Assembly (NCBI GenBank): GCA_003342895.1
Contig: PTFA01000192.1
Span: forward strand, 1,327,378-1,391,377
Length of the DNA stretch: 64,000 nucleotides
Direction of reading: 5' to 3'
Source of the DNA: Casuarius casuarius
Lineage: Eukaryota > Chordata > Aves > Casuariiformes > Casuariidae
In this document: positions 47,992-61,799 of the stretch, piece by piece
Position numbering within the stretch: position 1 is the first letter of the stretch
Layout: every line of letters starts with the position of its first letter
The notes under the pieces: model-generated
Told to the model about the DNA's origin: nothing
The model's input: only the letters and a program-made list of their open reading frames with translations
Database searches by the model: none
Position numbers and translations under genes: made by a program

Positions 47992-50900
47992 CTGTGGTTT
48001 ATGAGAATCCGATTTTCATACCGCTTTTTTCACAGCTTAAAGACACTCTCCCAATTCATGCTAATCTCAGAGTCTGCTAAAATCTTGGACTCTTTCTTAT
48101 GTTATCTTTCTCGTGGCCTGTGGTCGCGCTGCTCAAAATGGCCATTGTATTTGCTCGTGTTTTCTTGCAGAGGTGCAAGCACGTCTTCAGATGTGTAGAC
48201 ACGTTTTCTGTATGTACCCATGGACTCTGTCACATCAAAAGACCTATGGCAAGAGAGGTACTCTCTAAGTTTAAATGCAGATAGTTTATGATCACCATGG
48301 TGCCATATAGCCACCCCATATTAGAGAGGAGTGCATGTTTTAGGACACCCTGCACTATTTGTGCCTAGGGATCACTACATGTTGCTGACAGGGGCCAGTG
48401 CTGTCCAGAGAGATGCATTAAATCTCCAAGCATTGAGCAAGTTTTGAAGAGCACCAGAGCATGAAATGCAACTAGAATAGAGATGTGCTGTAGGTTCACA
48501 GAAACAGCTCTGGTGCAGGAGTAACCTTGGCAGTAAAATGTAAAACCACACTAAGCTGAGTCCCACACCCAGCTCTGTAAGCTGCCGTGTCTGCGAGTTC
48601 CTGCGTGGTTTGTGGTTTGCACCCCACTGCTTGATTGGCTGCACTTCATGAGGGAGAGGCGAGGATGCAGAGGTGAAGGTTCGTGTGTCCCAAATGGCTC
48701 CACAAACTTCTACCCTTGCTAAGCACTTGCGCTGAAGATGGGAGACAAGTTGATTATCTTGTTATGAAACTGATGCCATTCGCCACCACTCTGTCTCAAC
48801 ACGGATCCTGAAACAGCAGGCTGCAACCACCTGCCGTCTAAGGTACAGAACTGCTCAGCTGTGTGCTCCTTCTACTATGAAGTTTTAAGGGTAGACGTGT
48901 TGGTTTAAATTAGCATGACATTTTCTGCAGAGTTAAACAAGTAAGGTCTTAGCTGCAAGGCTCAAGATTTAGTGTGTTTTCATTTCCGCTGCTGCTGCAT
49001 CAGGCTTTTCTCCTTGTCAATGGGAGATCAGGAATGTGCTCAGAAGGAGGGTATTTGTGGGAACAGAGCAAAGAAAATAATAGCTGGGGATTTTTGTTAG
49101 TCAGAAGCACAAAGCAAACAGATATCCAGATTCCTCAGAAACTTTAAGGTTACCCTGACAGAGATCAGGCTATTGTGTCTCTAAGACACCCTGTGTGATC
49201 GTACTGACTGGGGCAAGATGCCTAGAAAGAAAATTGCTTCTGGCAACTGTAGATCTGGCATCATTGACCCTCTTTTTAGTGTCTCCTGTGAAATGTTTTG
49301 GGGTCTCGAGGGGCAAGGCCTGAATGTAACACCTCCTCAATTGCTTTGTATTGTACTCGTAGAGTTCTTTGGTGCATTGTAAGAGTAATGTGCACTATTG
49401 TTGTGAAACATCGCCTTAGGACAGAGTGGTGCACGACCTTATGACGAGGTCTGTGTTGGTTTCATGTGTTTGTGCGTATAGAGAAAGCTCACGCTGCTTA
49501 ACCCCTCTTGCAGTTAACCTGGGAGCAAAAGGACCTCAGTTTCTAAGACATGATTTAGTAGCTTTTATTAGTAAACATTTTCTTAGAAAAATTAGTAATC
49601 CAAACTTTCTTCAGCAACATCAGGAGAAACTGTCATATTTATATTTGTCTGGAGAGGAAAGGCTTTGTAATGGCTAGGTTTCTAGTAAATGGGCATGGAA
49701 GGAAGAGCTGGATTTTGGGGTGAGAAACCCTAACTAGTTGCCCACTAGGTAGGTTTTGGAATGGAAGACCCTCATCAATTTAACTAGCAGCACAAGTCAT
49801 CCACTTGCAGGTGGAAGAGGCCCACACTTTAGCCTCCGCCTACCAGGCTCTGAATGTGGCGCAAACCCTGGCTATGATGTGATGGTGAAATGAGTGGAGG
49901 AGAAGTTACAGAGAAAACATTTCTTTAGTAGCGGTTCAGAGAAAAAAACTGTTGGTGTCCCACTGAAGCAATTCCTGCTACTTTCATATATATTGGCATT
50001 TACTTCTGTTTCTAACTTTCTTGCATCCAACCTTGATAATACCATAGATAAGTGATTTAGATACAAAATAGCCCTGTGTGTCATTCCCATTTTTATCTAG
50101 GAAGCAGAGTAAGCTGGAGTTGGAGGGACAGGCTAGGTGACGTGTACCCATCTAAAATCAGCTTAGTTGTGTTGTCTGTATTTTGTTTGGGGGGTTTTGT
50201 GTTTTCCTATCACCCCCCTCCATACATATCACTTAAAATTGTTCAAACTGAGAGAGCTTCCTGGGCAAAATGAAAATTGGCCCTTCACAGGACAAAATTT
50301 TGTACAGCTCCCAGAGTACCAGGCCTCTGCTGCTCGAGTTAGCTGTCTGATCTGATCTCCTATACCTTTTTACATTAGTTTGCAGAAGGTATAGTGTGTC
50401 TGGAAGCTTGTCTGGTTTTTTTAGTTATAGCCTCTAATTTACTCAAATAAAAGTCATCACTTCTCCCTTCAAACTTTCTCTTCCTCTACCTAGTTGCACA
50501 GCATTTTTTTTCCACGCTTCTTACCTTTCGCTCTTGCAGCCAGGGCCCTCCATTTTTGCTGATTCAAGGACAGCAACAGTGAGGAAGTAATGCCATGCAT
50601 ACAATGTTATACTTTGTCCTCCTCATCAATTTGCAGCTTGACAGCAGCTCTCTGTGGCCACAAGCAATATCTGAAAGTTTGGCAGGCAAGAGGTTGCTAT
50701 TAAGCCACAGGTCTGGAACTACTGCTGTAGGCAGTCTCTTCTGGTTTGCTTTTACTGCCTCACGTAATGAAAATGATCTTCATTTAGTCTCTGATATAGG
50801 TAGTCAAAAGGGTCTAACCACAGAGGCTGAGAAAATGCCAATTGTTTCACCAGTAATTAAATATTTCTAGCAACACTTGATATGCCTATGTGTTTGGAGT

Positions 50901-51589
50901 TGATTTTGGTTTCTTTGGTTTTTACAATATAATAAGGCCCTGTCTTCCTCTACCTTTCTCACTTGTCTCCAGGGTCTGGCTTTGTTTTAAGAGGAGCTTA
51001 GCATTCTGTCTGCTTTCAGTTCCTCAAAATGCTATACAGAATATAATGATTGTCATACACTTGATTTAAAGCTCAGGGCTGGCTGCAAGCCATATTCCAG
51101 TCAGCGCAAATGGCATCCATAAATCCCATATCTTCAAAAATCTTTACTTTGCAGTTCCCTTGGAGGAAACTTCTTGGTTTGTGCAGCTTAGTTTTCCACC
51201 GTTCTTATTGAATTTGGGCATCAGCAAAGGAAATGCACAGTCCCCTCGGGGGGTATATGGTGGTAAATTTGCCTTTCCTGTGTAGGCCTTTCATCTTCTT
51301 ATCTACCCACATTTTTGTCTATTGATGGCCATTTTGCCCATTTGTCCTTAAGATGGGTCAGTATGAATTCTCCCACTTGGTAGCTAAGGTCAGACCTATG
51401 TGCCTGGATGTGGTATCATTGAGTTACCTAGGATGACAGAAGCACTATAATCATGCTAACTTGACTAGCTGGACAATCTGCAAAAATGAACTAGCCTTCT
51501 GAGAATTGCGCTTTATGGCTTTTGGTATCCCAGCCGTTTAAACATCTCCATGCACAGCGACACTGTACTTTGTGGATGTGCCCTACGGT
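47992..51589. other. No gene seen
   Basis: Unique DNA. Frames at 48099, 48375, 49426 and 50595 lack splice support and recognisable homology. Confidence 0.5.
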
Positions 51590-51705
51590 GCAGAGATGTG
51601 AAGTGGCTTGCCCAGGGATACACAACAAATCATTAGTTGGTCTGGGGCTGGAAACTGCTCCCTGGATTCTTGATCTCATTCCTTAATCACTAGACAAAGC
51701 TGCCT
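51590..51705 (+). mobile_element. MIR-type SINE remnant
   Basis: GAGATGTGAAGTGGCTTGCC, CAGGGATACACAACAAATCA, GGTCTGGGGCTGGAAACTGC, TCCCTGGATTCTTGATCTCA and TTAATCACTAGACAAAGCTGCC follow the MIR consensus blocks in order ('aagtgacttgcccagggtcacacagc', 'gagctgggatt', 'accactaggc...gctgcc'). The copy is strongly diverged. Confidence 0.8.
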
Positions 51706-54700
51706 TGTTTCTGCATTTTATAGTGGTGCTTTCATTTTAAATAGGATTTAAAACAAGCACTTTTTAGAAAGGAGCGGGGGAAAAGAGGGACTTGCACAAA
51801 CACAAATGGAAATTGTAGTGGTATGAGCTAGGCTAACAAGTGTAACTGTAGCCTTCGCGCTTTAAGGTGCAGACTATTCTCATGATATAACCATGCTAGC
51901 ACTGTAGTGGATTGATGCTTTACTTAAATGCTTCTGATGTTTGGCCACCAGTGTCCCAGGGGTATCGGGCATGCCCAGCTGGGTAGTCTGGGTGAGAAGG
52001 AGGACATCTTTTTTTCTTTTGGCTATAGCCCAGAACCTTGTCTCTGAAGCATAGTCACTGTAAATACTGTGCCCAGAAGGTGAAGATGAGAATTACAAGA
52101 AGATGAAAATGAAGGAAAGTGATCTTGGAAGGGTCTGAGTTCTTCCTGTAGCCTTAAATTTTCTTAATCATTCTGCTGATTAAAGAACCATGCTAAAGCG
52201 CCATCTAAATAATATCTAAGCAGGGGAGACTAACCTTTAAGAAATAAGCTTGCTAAGAGTGGCCACATTATCATGGCACTGAGATCACAGGTCAGCATTA
52301 CGAAATATTTGAGATGAAAGAAAATGACTAGAATGCCTAAATGAATAGCATGCACCAATACATGATGAAATCTTTTCTTTTCTCTCTTGGAGTTCCAAAA
52401 TCCATCCATTCTCCCTCTCCCCTACTCTGTAACCTTTTTTACCTACTCCTTTATCTTTTCGGAGCAGTATACAGTACTAATTACATGATGTTCTTTTTCC
52501 TGAGGCACTGTATGCCTTGTGTTCTCTAGATTTTGCTTTCCAGGTTCCCCAATTGTTTATTATCTCATCATGACAAATTCACCAGTAACGCTTAGAGTAA
52601 AAACTTTAACCTCTACAGCTTTAGAATTCCTTTGTTTTTAAAAAACTGGCTGCATGGAGAACAACGTCAAATTAAATACATTTCCAGGTCATAGCACCTC
52701 CAAACTACAGCTGAGTTCTGGCACAGGAGAAATTTGCCATAACCCCTGCAATCTAAACAGGGATTATCTCAGGATGTGGACAGACTTTTAAAATTGTCTC
52801 TGTGCATGAATGTGCTCTGGTTTGGGGTTTTTTTTTTTCACGTAGAAGTGTATAGCGTCTCAAGATAAGGTACTGTAGGCATTCTGTCTGTTTGTGCATA
52901 GGATTTGCTGTACCGGATGAGGTTATCCATCTGTTACATCCAGCACACTACCCAAATAGTGGTCAAAACATAATGATTCTGGGAAAGGTGACCCAACCCT
53001 CCACCAGCCAAGTGTGAAGAGCTCTACATAGGGGTGGAAAAAAGGCTTCCTAAGTCTAACAGGGTGAGAAGTTTACAGTTTGAAAGTGTCAGACTGTGTC
53101 ATACTTATATTAATATGCATAGAAATAATGCCCTCATTTAACCATTATGTGTTTGGAATTTTCTTTTTGGATAATCCTAATAGTGTAACAGATCTCTGAG
53201 ATTAAATCCATGAATCCATTCATTAAATCCATGAATCCATTCTCTTGATTTACTTTATTGTAAAGGAGAAATAAATGTAGTCTCAAACTACTTTCCTGTC
53301 TTGAACAGAAGTTGAATCTTAATTTGTTAAAGTCATTAGTACTTTGAGATCCTTAGTAGAAGGGGATGAATAGACATGTAATATTACATCGCTGAAGATT
53401 ATATAGGTATTGTCATTATCGTGTCATTACCTTCCGTAGTGGCCATGTACAGCAGTTGCTTCTTTTGCCTACTGATTTGATAGAGCATATATTGCTATCA
53501 TCTCCTGTATCTGAAGTAATTATATCTGTACTACATGCCTAAATGATTTAATCTTGTCTTCTCCTTTTTGTGTAAAGAGCCCATGCAATAATCAAAGCCT
53601 CTGAATGTTTGTGATCTCAGATTAGTTTCAAATGATGTTTAAGAAAGTATTTTTTCTTTCCCATGACATCACGACAAGGTAGTTCTCCGTGGGACTGATA
53701 GGGCCACACGTAGTTAAAATTTCGTCATTCAGAGCAGCAACTACTTCTCTCTGTTCCCAACAGAAGTGAAGCCAAGTGTCCCTGTTGAAAGATTGTGGAG
53801 TTTCTGCTGTCAATAGAAAATCCTGGTGTGAAATGATGAATATTTTGAAAGGGCCATTCTAACTGTGGGCAGATCGGGTATCTTGAAAGGTCACTTTGTA
53901 GCATTCTCTGAAGGAAAAAATTGAACACCAGGGTTTTTTTGAAGGGGAAATTTTCAATAAGAAGTATGGTAGAGGGAAAGAAAGGGTATTAATCTCGGAA
54001 AAGTCTTCAAATGTTCCCTATGCAAGTTTTTACTGATCTTTAAGTAGTCGGAAGATTTGGATTATTCCATTTTTGAGATCACAGAAACAAACAGAAGATC
54101 AAACACAGAGCAATAAGTTTCTTAAAGGACCCATATTTTAAAGTAATTTTACTCCATAAATTAGTTAATAGATTTACTTGTAAATTCTTAGAAAATTCAT
54201 TATGTGCTCTTATAGTTAGTGCTGTAATTCGTCATGTATGCTGTGCTTCTCACACATAACAAAGACACTGAATCCTTACTTGAAATGGAAAACTCCACTC
54301 AGCTGTAACCACATAGACATGACAAGTACCTCTATAATATATGCTAATAAATTTTATTCTGATTTTTTTTAAAAACTATTTTTCAACGTTGTTCTGATTT
54401 GCACCTCTTGGCTAGCGAGGCCGCTGTGGGAAACGGGACTGAAGCAAGTACAAGGTGTTGTCTGAAGAGGTTAATCATTCATTATAATAACAGCAACTGC
54501 AGAATGGGTTCAGAAGTACTTTTGTCCAAATTTTCTGTGCAAAAATATCCATAGCCTCTGAGGGTCTGCGCCTTAAGCAGCTGAAGCTCTATTATTAATT
54601 AGTTCTTTTACAGCAAGGCTTCAGCTGACTTTTAGATGTTGTTGACTCTGGATGCTCTGCACTGACAGAGGTTATGTCTTCATTGTGAAAAATAGGCATG

Positions 54701-57512
54701 CGTTAATATTAAAAGTGGTTTCCTCCAGGTACTTACCTTAATGTGAAAGTTCAGCAAAGAGAAAGCACCAGTGACTTTATGTCACTGGGGCTAGCTAGGG
54801 TGAATACAATATACCCTACCTAGAAGGTACCTCAGATCGCTGTATCAAGATAACATTTCCATTGGGAATTTACCATGCTATAGCTGTCATGATATAAAAA
54901 CGCATCATTTTGGCAGTGAAGGCAATGTCATAGCAGAAGAAAATCCTAGCCTCAACAAGCTCTCAGTCTAAAGAGAGAGGTGAACGAAGAGAGGGAAGCA
55001 GAGGGGGAAAAAGATGAAGGACTTGTCTGAACAAGGAGCCCTCTCAGTGTTGTTGTACTGGGGTGGTCGTTTTGGGACAGTTCTTTGTGTGGCCATTGGT
55101 ACTCCAGAATAGAGTTCCTTTCCTGGTTTGCCTTCTGCGTCTTTGGTAGCACCTCAAAGCTCCCCACATCTGCTCTCAGCTTTACCTGCATTATTACTGT
55201 ATCACTGTAATAAATCATCAGGGGGACCACCCTGGGCTGACCACAGCCAGCTGAAGGGCTTTTACTGTTTTGTGTATACCATAACTTACAGAGACGCTGG
55301 GAATGGTAGCACGCTTGTAAACACCACTTTGAGTCTTTTAAGCACCTTGTGATTTTAGCTGGTAATTTTGGGGAGATTTCTAAGGAAAACCTCAGCACTT
55401 CAAGAGGTGAATTTAGTGACTCAGAGAATCGAGCCCTTTGCTCTAAGTCAGTACTGAATGATATGCCCTAGCACATTTCTTGCACAGGAGACTCAAAGCT
55501 GTAGCTTTGACTGCCTGTGGTCATCAATTATCCTTCAGCTAATTGCATAAGACTAAAGGTGTTTGCCCTGATAGCCCGGGCAGATTTCAGTTTGCCTTCT
55601 GCACATCTGACATTTTGATTTTAATTGGGCAGTTGTTACTTCTGCTCCTAGCCTGCTGTGCACTGCTGAAAAGCACTGGAGAATGGATTTTGTTGTTAGG
55701 TGAAGGAATAGGTACAGAGTCAGGGAAAGTGGCGGCCAAACTGGAGGTACCCTCCAGGGTAATGCCAAAGTCAAAGGACGCGGTCATCATGTTTTACTAT
55801 TCATGCTTACTAGCTCAACTACCGCAGACCAGAGTTGTCTGGAGAAGTGCTATTCTCAAGGAGGCTGTGGCAAGAAAAAAGCTCGTAATAGGGCTTCTTA
55901 ATTAAACCGCTGAGTAGTTTTAGCAAGAGAAGCAAAAGGAGCAGCTGTAATCCTTTAAAACACACCAGGGAAAAACTACAGCAGTGTGTGGCCCCTCCAC
56001 CCTGCCCAGCACTACTGCATCCCCCTCTGATGAAGCCAATCAGGATAACAGAAATACAAAGTGAGTCTGAATTTAATTCATGGTTTGTAAAATGCATTGA
56101 GAATCTCTGGGGGTGAACAGTGGTTATTTTCTTAATGAATTACTGCTGTTTTGAACAATTTCTGTTCAGTATGTTTAATTTTACTTTTTAGTTTGAAATG
56201 CTTTTTAGCTTTTGAGCAGAATGTTCTTTTGTAATGTTGTTCTCCTGCTCAGTCTAAACAATCCTGGCATGACTTTTTATAAGGGGATGGCTTTGAATTC
56301 ATTAACTTCTGCTATGCAATCTCAGACACTTAATTGGCTTGAGCTTTGGAAGGACTGAGCATCTAACTTTTCCTTGACCAGCTGCAGAGATGTCCAGCTT
56401 GTTACAGACTTAGCAACCAGGAAACATATTCCCAAATTCAGTGAATGCTTTGGGAATGTTTGTGGTTTAGTTTCTTTTACAAAGATGATCACTTTATTTA
56501 ATATAACTTAATTTTTGAAAAGCTATAAACTAAAAAACAGGGTTCATCTTCCAGACAAAAGAAGCAGCCTACTATAATTGAATATAGCAAGATATGCAAT
56601 AGTAATGAAACTGAAGAGTACAGTTTTTTAATCTTACAGCAGACAAAGTAGATATGAGTAGAAGCAACAGTAATAGAAACAGTAATAGAAAATGGAAGTG
56701 CAGTGAGATTTTTTTTTTCATAGGCAAGCAGCAGTGTGGTATTGAAAATGTTTTTAGATGTATTCACTCTGGATAAAATTCACCTGGTTCATCTCAGAAG
56801 TACCACTAATCTGTATTTTGAGGGGTTAAACCCTGTAGCAGTGCACGAACCTTGTTTTAAGTCTTGTGACAAGTAACTCTTGCCATTGGCTAGTTTCCCA
56901 CTGCAGAGCCTTACCACACTCACAATGCATCTTGAAGGGTAAGAGCTGCACCGTTCCTACAGTACGCAGCTCTCAAAACTTTTTTATGCAGACTTTCTAA
57001 GGTATCTAGAAGAGGAGCACCTACTTGCAGACCATACAAGGTACAGGAGAGACCATCCTGCAGTGTATAGCCAAGTAATTTTTTTCCAGTCTCTAGACTC
57101 ATTTTTTTTCTGTCTGGAATTTTCTTCTTCTTTGCTCTTTTTCCTTTTTTCAGTCTGAATTCTGTGTACAAATAATGATTTTTAATGGAGTATTAAGCAC
57201 AAAAAAAAGTCAGAAAATGATGACTGTAATGCCTCATTTTAGTATGTGTTTTGATAATATGCAATTGTATAATTGGAGTCTAGCACTAAAGTCAATAGCA
57301 CATTATGAATGTTTCTAACAATCTTGTAAGATGCATAGTGAAAGGAAATCTCAAATCATTTAATGCAGGTCTTGTACCTAAATGATTTGCAGTATGCCTT
57401 TGATCTACAAAGGCATATAATTTATATGATTGCCTGAATGAGACTGGTGTTCCGTTAGAGCAGTCACTGTAGAAAAATGAGGTTACATCTCATCTAGTAT
57501 AATTTCAAAGTT
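51706..57512. other. Long stretch without a supportable gene
   Basis: Unique DNA. The 148-codon minus frame at 55398-54952 and the 120-codon plus frame at 55543-55905 are the longest here. Neither has coding composition, boundaries or recognisable homology. A weak echo of an old interspersed repeat (CCTCAACAAGCTCTCAGTCTAA) lies near 54950-54975. Confidence 0.5.
53201..53242. repeat. Perfect 21-bp tandem duplication
   Basis: A 21-bp unit starting ATTAAATCCATGAATCC occurs twice head to tail without mismatch (53201-53221 and 53222-53242). The identity suggests a recent slippage event or an assembly artefact. Confidence 0.9.
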
Positions 57513-57588
57513 AGCCCTGCCATGAGCAGGGGCTTGAACTTGATGATCTCCACAGATTCCTTTCAATCTTAACTATTCTATGATTCTA
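57513..57588 (+). mobile_element. CR1 LINE 3' terminus
   Basis: CCTGCCATGAGCAGGGGCTT, GATGATCTCCACAGATTCCT and the terminal AACTATTCTATGATTCTA match the avian CR1 3' end with its ATTCTATG-type repeat. It is a very short, 5'-truncated plus-strand insertion. Confidence 0.9.
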
Positions 57589-57644
57589 CAAATGGTCCTA
57601 ACCCACTGGCTTTGTTAAGTTGCACCATACGGAAGAATACCATT

Positions 57645-57730
57645 TGTGACCGCCTGCCACCCCAAGGAGCTTGCATTCTAAATAAGAAAGACAGGCAAAG
57701 GGTGAGGAAAGGAGATGTAACATATAAACG
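57645..57730 (+). mobile_element. Possible ancient interspersed repeat
   Basis: CCCCAAGGAGCTTGCATTCT followed by AAATAAGAAAGACAGGCAAAG resembles the 'caaagagcttacaatctaa...agacaagac' block common in amniote repeats. The family is not certain. Confidence 0.4.
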
Positions 57731-58739
57731 CAAAAACGAATGAGATAGACTGTCAATGTTATATCATTTCCACTAATTTGTTTTCAGCTATTTTTCATGA
57801 GGTGATTCTTAGGTGACAGAACTGCCGTCAGCACTGTGTATTCAGGAAGCATAACTGTAGGAAGAAGCGTGCATGATATTTTGTTGCATTATAGAAGACA
57901 TTCACCAAGGTTAGTTGAGTGCGGTATCAATAAGTTGCAGAATCGGGGTGGGGAAGGGGATGGATCTGCAGTGCTTTAAGCAATAAGTCTTAATAATTTA
58001 AAGGATGCAATAACATTACCAGAAAATAAAAATGATAACATAGATTTTGACAGTGCCCTCTACCTATGCGGCATGCTGCAAGTCTCTTGCTCTGGGTGCA
58101 AATACATTGCTGGCTCCATGCAAAACTAAGTATGACTGTTTTTAGCTTGAGGCAAGATACCAGAGCTCTGCTCGCCCCACCCAACTGATATTTCATATCT
58201 TTGAGAATTAATTCATATGTGGCCCACTGATTCCATATTCACAACAAGATTTTCTATGTTCAGTCTAAAACATTGACTCCTTGTGACATAACCTTGAGTA
58301 GTCTCATTAGATATCTTTTATGTTCACCTCCTTCAACCTCTGAAAATATTTCCTGTGTGATATTTCAACAGGATCTTCATCTCCATACTGATAGATATTT
58401 CTTTTTCTTAAATGAGGGCTAAGTGAATGTCTTTGTCCAGAATTTCAAACTCAAGTGCAGCTTGAGGCTCCTAAGCCTCATTTAAGAGCACATATTTTAA
58501 AATGGCTTACTGCTCGGAGCTGCTAAATATGCACGGATCACACAGACTTCAATGTGAGCTATAAGCAGTCAGACTCTCTGCTTTAGCTTCCACTTTAAAT
58601 TGGGAGTATAACCAGGAGTGGAGGAGCATAATGTTAGGCCAGATCCTACTTGAAGAAGTTGACGTGTATCCTTTCCAAGGAGGTCTTTAAATAGGTGATT
58701 CATTACTGCTGATGTTTGACTAATGCTTAAATTCCAGCT

Positions 58740-59110
58740 TCAGCTGACACTTGCACTCATGCTCATGGGTGCGCCTTGTCAGCCACATGCATACAGCACA
58801 CTTGCCTACTCTCCAAGAGTACACAGACCAAGTCGTTCACAGTTACTCAGGTTTGTATTTGCCAAGGAAAACACAACGCACATCACCTGAAGCACGCTCA
58901 CAGGACCGCTGTTCCGCCATTCAGGCATAGTGCAAATGAACATCTTTCATTTGTAATCGCATCCCTAGTGATACACATGTTCAAACATNCTTTTGCTCAG
59001 ACATGTTCAGGCTTGCATACAGAAATGCCTACTCACATACAAGTGTAGAAAAGTCAGTTCACATGTGGCGTTGTTCATGCAGATGTGCATTTGAGCCCAT
59101 GTTCTCACAC
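58740..59110. repeat. Degenerate CA/TG-rich tract
   Basis: The stretch is dense in short variants of CACATG, CATGCA, ACACA and TTCACA (for example CCACATGCATACAGCACACT and CAGATGTGCATTTGAGCC) without a clean period. It looks like a decayed CA-rich minisatellite. A frame at 58776-59048 has no stop only because of this composition. Confidence 0.45.
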
Positions 59111-59119
59111 ACAGGCAGA

Positions 59120-59480
59120 GTCTGCTGTCTTCCGTGCGCGTATCGTAGCAAATAATTTAAATCTTTCTCTTCCCATCCTGCTTAATATGCAAATGTGGAT
59201 GGCACATCAAGATTAGAAATAAATGTAGCAGAATGACTTCAGTCAACCTGAAATGTCGAATGACTCATTCACAGCCTTCGCGCAGCGTTCCCTTTTTGCC
59301 ACATGCATTCTATTGACTGGTCGGAGGCTGCGCGGTTCCCTGCTGCAGAGCAGCAATCGATCACTTGCTCGTAGAAGGAGCGGGGCCATGATTATTTTTG
59401 CAGGGTGCACAGGGGTTACACAGTGAAGTTCCAGTTAGCCTGGCTGCTCTGAAGGTGCCTCCGCCATAGGAACATGAAAT
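59120..59480. other. Candidate enhancer-like non-coding block
   Basis: The block has CpG-containing segments (TTCGCGCAGCG near 59278, GAGGCTGCGCGG near 59325), a perfect octamer ATGCAAAT at 59187-59194 and a perfect AP-1 site TGACTCA at 59261-59267. A CTGCTGCAGAGCAGCAATCGAT segment near 59340 adds a partial palindrome. There is no coding frame and no repeat. CpG retention outside a gene in AT-rich DNA hints at function, but this is inference. Confidence 0.35.
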
Positions 59481-61799
59481 GTAAGATGTCAAGCCTGCTC
59501 TACCTAAAGGAACGTTATGTGTTTAATTAAGTCTTAGCCTGCACATTAATTCAGTAACCAATATTCCTACATTGTGGTATTGCCTGGGTATTTTTATTCC
59601 AGATGATGAGAACCTATTCCAATTTGATATAACTCAATTTTGGATTAAGATAAACAAGAACAGGTCACTCCCACTTCAGAGTAAAAAATGTCTATGCATT
59701 AAATCATTCAGGAACTGCTGCTACACTTTAATTTCAAACGTATCATAATCCAAGTGAGCTAAAAATGCATAGACAAACATGAAATATGTTCCTCACTTCT
59801 ACTTAAAATGGTAAAAATTCTGTGCAGAGACAATCCCCAGGAATAGTAACAAGCTGGCATACGCATTTACTTTATAATCAGAAGAAAAATTGGATTGACT
59901 GTTGGAGTTACATCTTTAAATGTATGAATTATTGTAATTGATTGCTTTTAAAATCCTTTCAGAAGCATTCCCAAGTGAGATACACATGGGCTGACTTTAA
60001 TTTATAGAAAGGCTCTTTTCTAGCACTTGAGCCTTGTAGAAGGGGTGCTGTATTTAAGTAAAAGTCGAGCCCACAATATATGTTAAGAGGAAAAAACATC
60101 GTTAATACAACACAGAGGCTCAGAATGTAAATATGCAATTGCTGACAATACGCAATGGAGGTACCACAGCAATGCTGATTATCCCACATGATACATACCT
60201 CTAGTAGCATTTCGGGTTCTCTGTAGTTACTTAAATGTGAAACTTTGCATATCATTTGTATATCATTTGTACATACTCTCAGAACAAATGTGGCTGCAAG
60301 CTTAAATCGGCAAAATATACATAACACGGCCAAAGTAAGATGGCTCTTGGAACGTAATTATCAACTTTCCTATGTTTGTGTTTACATTATGAGAGGGAAA
60401 TGTATGTTGAACTGGACTTTTATATTTAATCCTGTTGTAAAAGCACAAGAGGAAAGGAAAAATATCTAAGGAAAAAGAAGTGAGACAAAAACTTTTCAGT
60501 AAAAAAACACAACTTGTGCAGGCAGCTGCAATTTTGTACAAAAATAGATCTACAGTTAAAAGGATAACAAAGGATTACATTTTCTCACTGAGTTAACGTT
60601 ACTTCTACTTTTGTGCAAAATTTTATATGTTGGCACACGTAATTTTAGTAGTAGAGTTGCAGATTTTGCACAATTGCCTGTGCTGCCAGGATGAATTTTA
60701 TGCAAAAGCAAGGGAAATAGCAGTTTCCTCACTGATCTCATTCTTTTTCCCATTTTACTCAAAATTCTATCAGCTGGCATGATCAGAGAAACATGCAGTA
60801 GCTGATTTGAAACATAGTATTATGTATCCAGCAGTGTATGCAAGCAGATTTTTTATACTGTTTTGTTCACATATGCCATCAAACTATATTGCTATATTGT
60901 AGAATCCAACATAGGAGTATAAACTATTTTTATCAGATTGGATTAATGCCATAATGTAAAGAATTCTCTAACTCTGCCCAAAATTAAAGAAATGATAGCC
61001 TTTTATCGCATCTGTCATCATTCATACATGAAGAGAGGAGGTTCCTCTTGACTGCTGTGGAAATGAACCAGACATAGGGTGAACTTATTCCTACCTACTT
61101 TTAAATAATTTCAGAATTTTGTCCGGGTTTCCATTTCACATTGTGAAATGTTTGATCATGCGTAGATAAAGGGAATTTACCATTCACATGCACATCTAGT
61201 GTATTCGTATGCAGACCTGCACGAACACCAGGAGAGCTCAGCTCTTACAGTACAAGAGCTCCTGTTTGCAGAACAGTGTTGGAGACTGTATGTTTTTTGT
61301 AAATCCCTTATAATTTTCAAAGCTGGAGCTGATGAATCTTGAGTATTCTTCAGAATCTGGCTCATATTTAGGCACCCAAATACAAGGAAAGCACATCTGA
61401 ATATCTACATGTAACTGTAGATGGGATTTGTTGTCATTGGTTGTTTTTAATCTAGTCTCATAATGCTGGATTCTAGATTCTTTTCTGACTCCTTTGCCTC
61501 AGAACTGGCTTTCAGAGGTCCTTTCTGGTAGGAAATACAGCTGAAATATAGCATCACTCCTCATCCCAGCCTCTTGTACTAATAACTTGAAAAGGATACT
61601 GCTCCATCCAACTTATTGCTGCTAGCAGAATGGTTCCCTGGAGCTATTAACAGCTGGTGTGGTTCAGAGCAGCTTTGAAGGTACTTGTAATTACACCAAA
61701 GACGAGTTTTAGGACAAGTAGTCTGAGGATTTCACAGCCCCTAAAATATGGTTTGATGCCCCCTTTATCTTTTATGATTACGGTCTTGTACTAAGAGTA
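59481..61799. other. No gene seen
   Basis: AT-rich unique DNA. The minus frame at 60333-59959 (124 codons) and overlapping frames to 60780 lack splice support or homology. Confidence 0.5.

Noticed and set aside
54952..55398. 148-codon minus-strand open frame
   Set aside because: No splice boundaries or recognisable domain; the opposite strand is also open over part of it, and the left end is composed of repeat-like purine-rich sequence.
55543..55905. 120-codon plus-strand open frame with a hydrophobic run
   Set aside because: No acceptor, donor or promoter context; the hydrophobic run comes from a CTGCTCCTAG-like pyrimidine stretch. A non-coding explanation is simpler.
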